64,000 nt of DNA from Tethya wilhelma (lineage: Eukaryota; Porifera; Demospongiae; Tethyida; Tethyidae): contig CAXIPT010000001.1 of NCBI GenBank assembly GCA_964030475.1, positions 19,908,994 to 19,972,993 of the forward strand. Reading direction: 5' to 3'. Positions within the stretch are counted from its first letter, which is position 1, and each line of letters opens with the position of its first letter. The position numbers were made by a program, and so were the translations under genes. The notes beneath the pieces were generated by a model that had not been told where the DNA came from, searched no databases, and was given only the letters and a program-made list of their open reading frames with translations. Shown here piece by piece: positions 58,797 to 64,000 of the stretch.

Positions 58797-58807
58797 GGGG
58801 AAATCCC
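58797..58807 (-). promoter_or_regulatory. candidate NF-kB/Rel site upstream of gene J
   Basis: GGGATTTCCCC on the coding strand, 49-59 bp before the ATG, includes a GGGRNNYYCC match and sits next to the same GC-rich block as before A and I. Sequence from here to 59205 is the 3' flank of gene E, homologous to 8090-8463 and 43510-43992. Confidence 0.4.
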
Positions 58808-59205
58808 TACATGAGCCCAGCCCCTGCCCCGCCCCCATCAAATGTTAATTTCCTGTTGTAATGAAAATGTGCAGTATGTCGTGACAAATTCTGTCTTTTG
58901 ATCCCGCCACCATCAGTGTTGAATTTAGATAATAACCACAAGAACTTCTCTAAACAAAAACAATGGTAGCTAAACAATAGAGTAAGAGTGTGTCTTATAA
59001 GAAGTATTACAGACTAACAGTGTGTTGACTGTACGATAACTATGCAAATCTATCTGTATGTTAACAAAAACAATACTACAGGGAGTGTTGACTGTGCGAT
59101 TAACTAAATTAGCTATAATATTTATTTTATGGAAGTATATACCAAAACATTTAACTCATTAATTCAGTTTTCTAACCATTATTGTTTACTTGTTTTGATT
59201 ATGCA

Positions 59206-62200
59206 TCAAGGCACAAACTTTGCCCCTCCTCCAGTCTCTTTAAGGCAGTAATGGACGAAATCAGCAGCTGCTTTGGCTGCAGTGAACTGCCATCGTTTGT
59301 CTTTGTCATTGTCTCCATAGTCGGCAACTCCTTTGATCACGATCACACTAAGAGGTCGGGGTGGACTCTCACGGTTCATCCAATCAATCATATTTAACAA
59401 TACACAACCTTCCATTTCTCCTCCGATGGTTCGAGCTGTAAGACCCATGTGTAGGTTTTTCCAAGTTTCTGATCTCATTAATGCCTCACTGCTCACAATA
59501 GTACCTACTTTAGCAATAGCACTTCGTCCTTCTCTTCCTTCTCTTCTCGATACCTTAAAATCATTCTCAGCTTCCCACTCTGCAGTCTTCTTGAAATATC
59601 TGAGGAGTTCGTTCTTTATTGCAGAACGTTGGCCTCTCTGTTCAAGACTCAATTGCCCACTGGTACTGTCTTCAATAGCTGAGACTTGTGAGGCATCTTC
59701 AATGTGATCTGAAACCATTACATCACCAAACTTGAGAGAGTCTCGGTCCTTTCCATACCCGACTCCAACAGCAATGATGGCTGTTACATTAGGGAAGAAT
59801 TTCAAAGCTGATATGAGGTCATGTTCTGATTTCTTGCCTTGTTCTGTTGTCAAAACAGCAACTGTGTATCCACCAAACCTTCCAATCACAGTGTTATTCT
59901 CAGGTAGAAGGAGGGCCATTTCAAGGATGACATCTTTGTCAAGGGTTGGTGGTTTCAGCTTTTCGTACACAGCCCACTTTTCATTTTCGTTACAAGTGAG
60001 GAGAATCAGTTGAACATCTTTCTTAAGAGGTTCAGCATCCACCTCTACTTTGGCCACAGGCTTGTAAGAATTAATAATTTTATTCTTCTCTTCTTTTCCA
60101 TACAGAGGTTCCTCGTTGCTAGGAGATGGGGGGTGCTCTATGAAAAGAATTATTAAATTAACATACCGTATAGCCGGAAAATTTGGCGAGAATTTAATTT
60201 GGCGGATTGAGCCTAAGTTTGAATTTGGCAGATTTTAATTTGGCGGAGCGAGCTGTATCACATGCGCACGCATAAAGAGGCTGCTGCGCGAAAAAATATT
60301 GCCGGATTTTAATTTGGCGGTACTAAGTCCCATCCGCCAATCCGCCAAATTTAATTCCCCGCCAAATTTTCCGGCTATACGGTAGATCGGAATTATTATG
60401 TATATTATAGCAGAATAAATTGACAATTAAATCCAACAAATAGAATGCAAAACTTTCTGATCTATGGTAGTAGCTAAAATGAATTCGTTGTAAAGCAATG
60501 CATCATGACCATATCATAGTTTACAAGTTTGACAATGTCTTTTAGCAATAGCACTACATGTGACATTTGCCTATCAGGCTCAAGAAGGAGAGGGTAGACA
60601 CAAGCAATAGGAAGGCTGTCAATGCCACCATCAGGTCAGATGAGGATTGTGTAAATGCTGTTTTACTATAATATTTTGTGTCTACAGATCTCAACAGTGT
60701 AAACAAATCACTAAAGTATTTGTCTTATGAAAACCCTCTCAAGAGGTTATCAATGGAGACTCCCCTCATGTCACAACCACAACACATACCACATGAACAC
60801 ACACTAGAGATGTGGGTATGTGTGTGAGCCACAACTATGAGAGTCAGTCTACACATCAGTGTTGGTGAGAGAGAGTGTGTGTGTCAGTAGCTAACCTTGG
60901 GTCTTTGGTGTCTCTTCATTCAAATCTCTTGTCACATCTCTATGTTTCAACTGTACGTATGTGCAAGGGGGAATCTGTGTCAATATATAGGCTGTGTTTT
61001 AATTAAATTGTTACCAAACATTTTATGATGGCTTTTTTGTTCAAAAACTATCAACTTATGCATGCATGATTTTAGGGATACACATGAACACACTCCTATT
61101 ATCACTCACTTCATTGTCTCCACTCTTGGTGTCCTCTTCAATAGCCAATGCTCTGCCAGCTAGATTGGAGACTTGATCTGATTTGCTCTCCTGGAGCCAC
61201 ATTTTATAGCTTGAGGGCATTTTTGAGATTACGACTTCCCCAGATCTCCTACACCATAGCTTAGTGAATCCGTATTCATCCTCGATAATTTCTGAAGCTG
61301 GATGTGGAGGATGTTTGTCATTGCAGACTGAGTGTTTGCAGTAAAAACTCCATGAATATTCAGCATTAGAGGTGAGGTTCATTACTGATGATACATGTTT
61401 GATCCCACTTTTAATAGAATGACAAACTTTACTACAAATACTTTGTTGTACATGTTCTGTGTCCTTTGTAGCAGTTTGTAGCTAAAGAGTGGATGAGCTC
61501 CAAGAAAGTGGGGTGGATCTTGAGTGTGATGATATCACAAGAGCTGACAAGAAATGATACTTGATTTCTGAATATTTGATCTGTCTTCAACACCCATTTG
61601 AACTTTGACCCCATCTTGTTTGTGAGGAGGTATACAATGAGAGCTCCAGCGAGACCTTTGGGACAGTACCCACACTTGAATGTAATCAACAATGGAGGAA
61701 TGTCTGAACTCTGAGGTAAGGACTGAGATTCACACTCTTCAGAATGGGCAAGAACACAGGGGATGAAGAATTTCTCCTGACCTTCTTCTTGAAATGGAAC
61801 AACTATTTGAAGATGCCTCAATAAAATGATTAGCTTTTCTGGCGGAAGTAATGATGATGTGTCATTTTGCAGTTCTAGAAAACTTTCAAAGGTGAATATT
61901 CCTCTTTGTTCAAAATCCATAAAACATTTCTTGCCTATATTTTCAAAGGTGAATGTACTCAAAATCAGCTTTGTGACCATATCAAACAGGATTTGTGGGT
62001 CACGAATCACAAACTCTTGTAGACCAGGTGTTGGGAAGTGACGGATTAGTCCAATCTTTGTGTGTAGAAACCACAGTGCATGGTCCAGCTCTTCAGCGTC
62101 TGTAATACCACAGTCTTTGGCAATAGAGAAACATTGTTCGTAACTGATGATGCTATCTTTTATCATTTCTTGTCGAAGAACAAGGCTGAAAATTAGCCAG

Positions 62201-64000
62201 TGAGTGGGGAAGTGAACTTTAAACTGTTTGCTAAAAACAACACGCTCAACATCTAGCTGGATCTTTTTGAAGTCTGAATAATCCTCTGAGAAATTATTGA
62301 CTGTGTAGATAAGTTGAGATTCACTAGCAAACTGTATTATGTTTTGGTCATAGTGTGAGGTTGACATGATGATTTTCTGGAGGTGCTGGTCTATTTTCTT
62401 GATTTCAGATTCAGAATCAGTAGTAGCTCTTTCGAGGTTGTCTTTGTGAGTTCCAACAATGAACATTTTGGATTTAAGAGTAACATTCTTCACTTGTGGA
62501 CTATTGTTAGTGAATGTCCCCATTGAAGCTACACTGGCGAGGGTTTGAAGGATTGCTTCCACCACAGTGAGGGTAGACTGGTATGGCTCTGACCTTCCAC
62601 CTTCAGGAAGATGGTACTCAATTGTGAATCGTTGATTGAGGTCTTGATCAAGACGAAATGTGAAGAAGAACACAGAAGGTCCAGACACCAAAAGAGGAAT
62701 CACTTCTTGGAACTCCACTTGTCCTCCAGTATCAGTCAGATAAAATGACCAAGAATTCTCAAAGAGTTCACGAATGGACTCCAAGCCTTTTCCTTCAATA
62801 GCAGCTTTGAATACTTCCATTGGAGGTATGTATCCTTCTGGGTATGGAGTTGTGTAGTCTTCTTTTAAGAATGGAGTTGTAACACTCTGTTCAGCAATTG
62901 TCAGAGGCTCACTAACATGGGACTGCTCCATAGGTGAGGTAATCTGCACTTCACTCTGCATCAAAGTGGAAGTAGGTTGTGTTATCACTGTACTATCAGT
63001 GAGTTGGGTAGTAGCTGGTTGCTGTGGTTGTTGGGATGTGATGTTCTGAGTAGCTAGTTTCATCAGTCGAATGGCTTCTTGGCCATACAATAGCTTCAAC
63101 CATTTGGTGTCTTGAATGCTAAGAGCAATAGAGTGAGATTTTCGAACTCCAACAACTTGTATCACCTTTTCAGCTACACCAGTACTGGGTGAGTCAGGTA
63201 TAGGCATTTCACCAGAAAGACGTGACATCAGGGAGCTCTTTCCTGATCGAGCAGGACCAACCATCATTCCATGGGATAGAGTGTGTTTCAATGTTCCCTT
63301 TTCTTTCATTGCTTTCTTAACAGCAGCAAAGTGTTCTTCAAAGTTTGGATCTTCAGTGTTCTGTGTACTGCTTTGATCTTCACTCTCCTCTGAAATGTAC
63401 ACATTCTCTTCAGTATTGTTCTTCTCAACTTCCTCTTTCTGCTCCTCCACAAACAGTCTTTCCTCCAATTGATCACGCTCAAATATGGCAATTTCTTTCT
63501 CAAAATAGTCCACTACATTAAGCATAACAGAGTCACCTCCCTTTCTGTGATCTTTGAGAAACCGTGTCAAGAAAGGAAACTCTCTGAATTTCTTCCTCTC
63601 TTCATTTTTCACATAGTTCTCTGAGAATTGAAGTAGGAGAGCTATCAGGCCAGCGATGGCTGGAGCAGCACAAGAAGTGCCTGTACTACAGACTGAGGTT
63701 TCTCTACCAGTTGCATCAGGGTGGATCACAGCTTCTCCTGGTGCAAAACAGTTGATGTCCTCTGGAGGATTCATGTCCATCTTGTAGCCTGTTTGGTTAT
63801 GAGCTCCCACACAGATAACTTCTGGTTCACTGGCTGGAAATTGAATGCCTCCTTCCAACTTTCCATAGTTGCCAGCAGCACCAACCATGACAACTCCTAG
63901 CTCCCTGAGATGTTTTATGAGGCGGGCCATTTCCTGTTGGTTGCTATCATCAGGAGTGTACTTCAAACCAAAGGACATGGAAATGATATCAGGTGCATAT
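59206..64000 (-). CDS. gene E: subtilisin-like protease - ROC/COR GTPase - nucleoside phosphorylase-like protein (5' end outside window)
   Basis: Exon 61110-64000 enters from the right edge inside an S8 protease (oxyanion Asn in GAAGNYG near 63874, Ser in GTSCAAPAIAG near 63670; Asp and His lie outside). It continues through a coiled-coil, an acidic linker, P-loop GPARSGKSS (about 63240), DTGGQ (about 62730), GTHKD (about 62450), a COR-like region and a Cys-rich segment (YCKHSVC...HPAS...LWCRR). Near 61481-61490 two bases are missing relative to gene B, breaking the frame. Exon 59206-60135 follows an intron (gaa|gtgagt to tagag|cac, phase 0) and encodes the phosphorylase domain (GVGYGKDRD, KFGDVMVSDH, GGEMEGCVLL, VIKGVADYGD). 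An ANK array upstream is expected but unseen. It combines two candidate effector enzymes with a GTPase switch. Confidence 0.83.
60164..60384. mobile_element. 221-bp MITE in the gene E intron
   Basis: Perfect 25-bp terminal inverted repeats at 60164-60188 and 60360-60384 (core tatagccggaaaatttggcg), with imperfect pairing for about 18 bp further in. The interior repeats the word aatttggcgg. Ends are TA...TA, compatible with a Tc1/mariner-like target. The rest of the intron (60385-61109) includes no recognised feature. Confidence 0.85.

Overview
The window looks like a draft scaffold from an early-branching invertebrate, most plausibly a demosponge such as Amphimedon. That assignment is an inference. 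What supports it is eukaryotic, metazoan content: GT-AG introns of about 90 to 970 bp, CT/CA/GT microsatellites, a replication-type histone H4 with a 3' stem-loop, exons of a CACHD1/alpha2delta-like membrane protein and of a ferlin, and many ankyrin (ANK), death-domain and ROC-COR proteins. Eight single N characters (907, 25876, 28995, 30914, 44391, 48150, 50692, 55980) behave as contig joins. Reading frames or homology break at most of them, and one 1,624-bp segment is present twice, in opposite orientations, with each copy ending at an N.

Layout. 1-5251 holds single-copy genes on the + strand: the tail of an unknown gene, the last nine exons of a CACHD1/alpha2delta-like protein, and histone H4. 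From about 5.4 kb to the right edge the window is a mostly minus-strand, head-to-tail array of one expanding ANK family. In order: gene A (ANK-death), B (ANK-death-ROC-COR-nucleoside phosphorylase), C (truncated ANK), D (ANK-subtilase), F (ANK-death), G (ANK-subtilase with a C-terminal membrane anchor), O1 and O2 (ANK plus a second death-domain type), I (long ANK-subtilase with an internal triplication), a phosphorylase fragment, H (ANK-subtilase plus a third death-domain type), K/L (ANK-death remnants), M (5' part of the same gene as G), J (5' fragment of an I-like gene) and E (subtilase-ROC-COR-phosphorylase, cut by the window edge). Between them are ferlin exons at 30.0-30.9 kb, an H4 pseudogene, a 2.4-kb inverted-repeat transposon at 34.8-37.2 kb, an 855-bp tandem duplication, several foldback elements and three minisatellites.

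How the genes may work together (inference). All intact members share an N-terminal head followed by a long ANK array, which is a plausible ligand- or partner-binding part. To this are attached interchangeable C-terminal modules: death domains (signalling adaptors), an S8 subtilisin-like protease with its catalytic residues, a ROC-COR GTPase switch, and a purine/uridine phosphorylase-like domain. Subtilase and phosphorylase domains are also effector modules of fungal NLR-like proteins, so the array resembles a lineage-specific set of intracellular immune or self-recognition receptors in an animal. Candidate NF-kB sites lie just upstream of three members. Several members carry frameshifts, truncations or recombinant junctions, as expected of a fast-evolving cluster, but assembly error cannot be excluded by reading alone.
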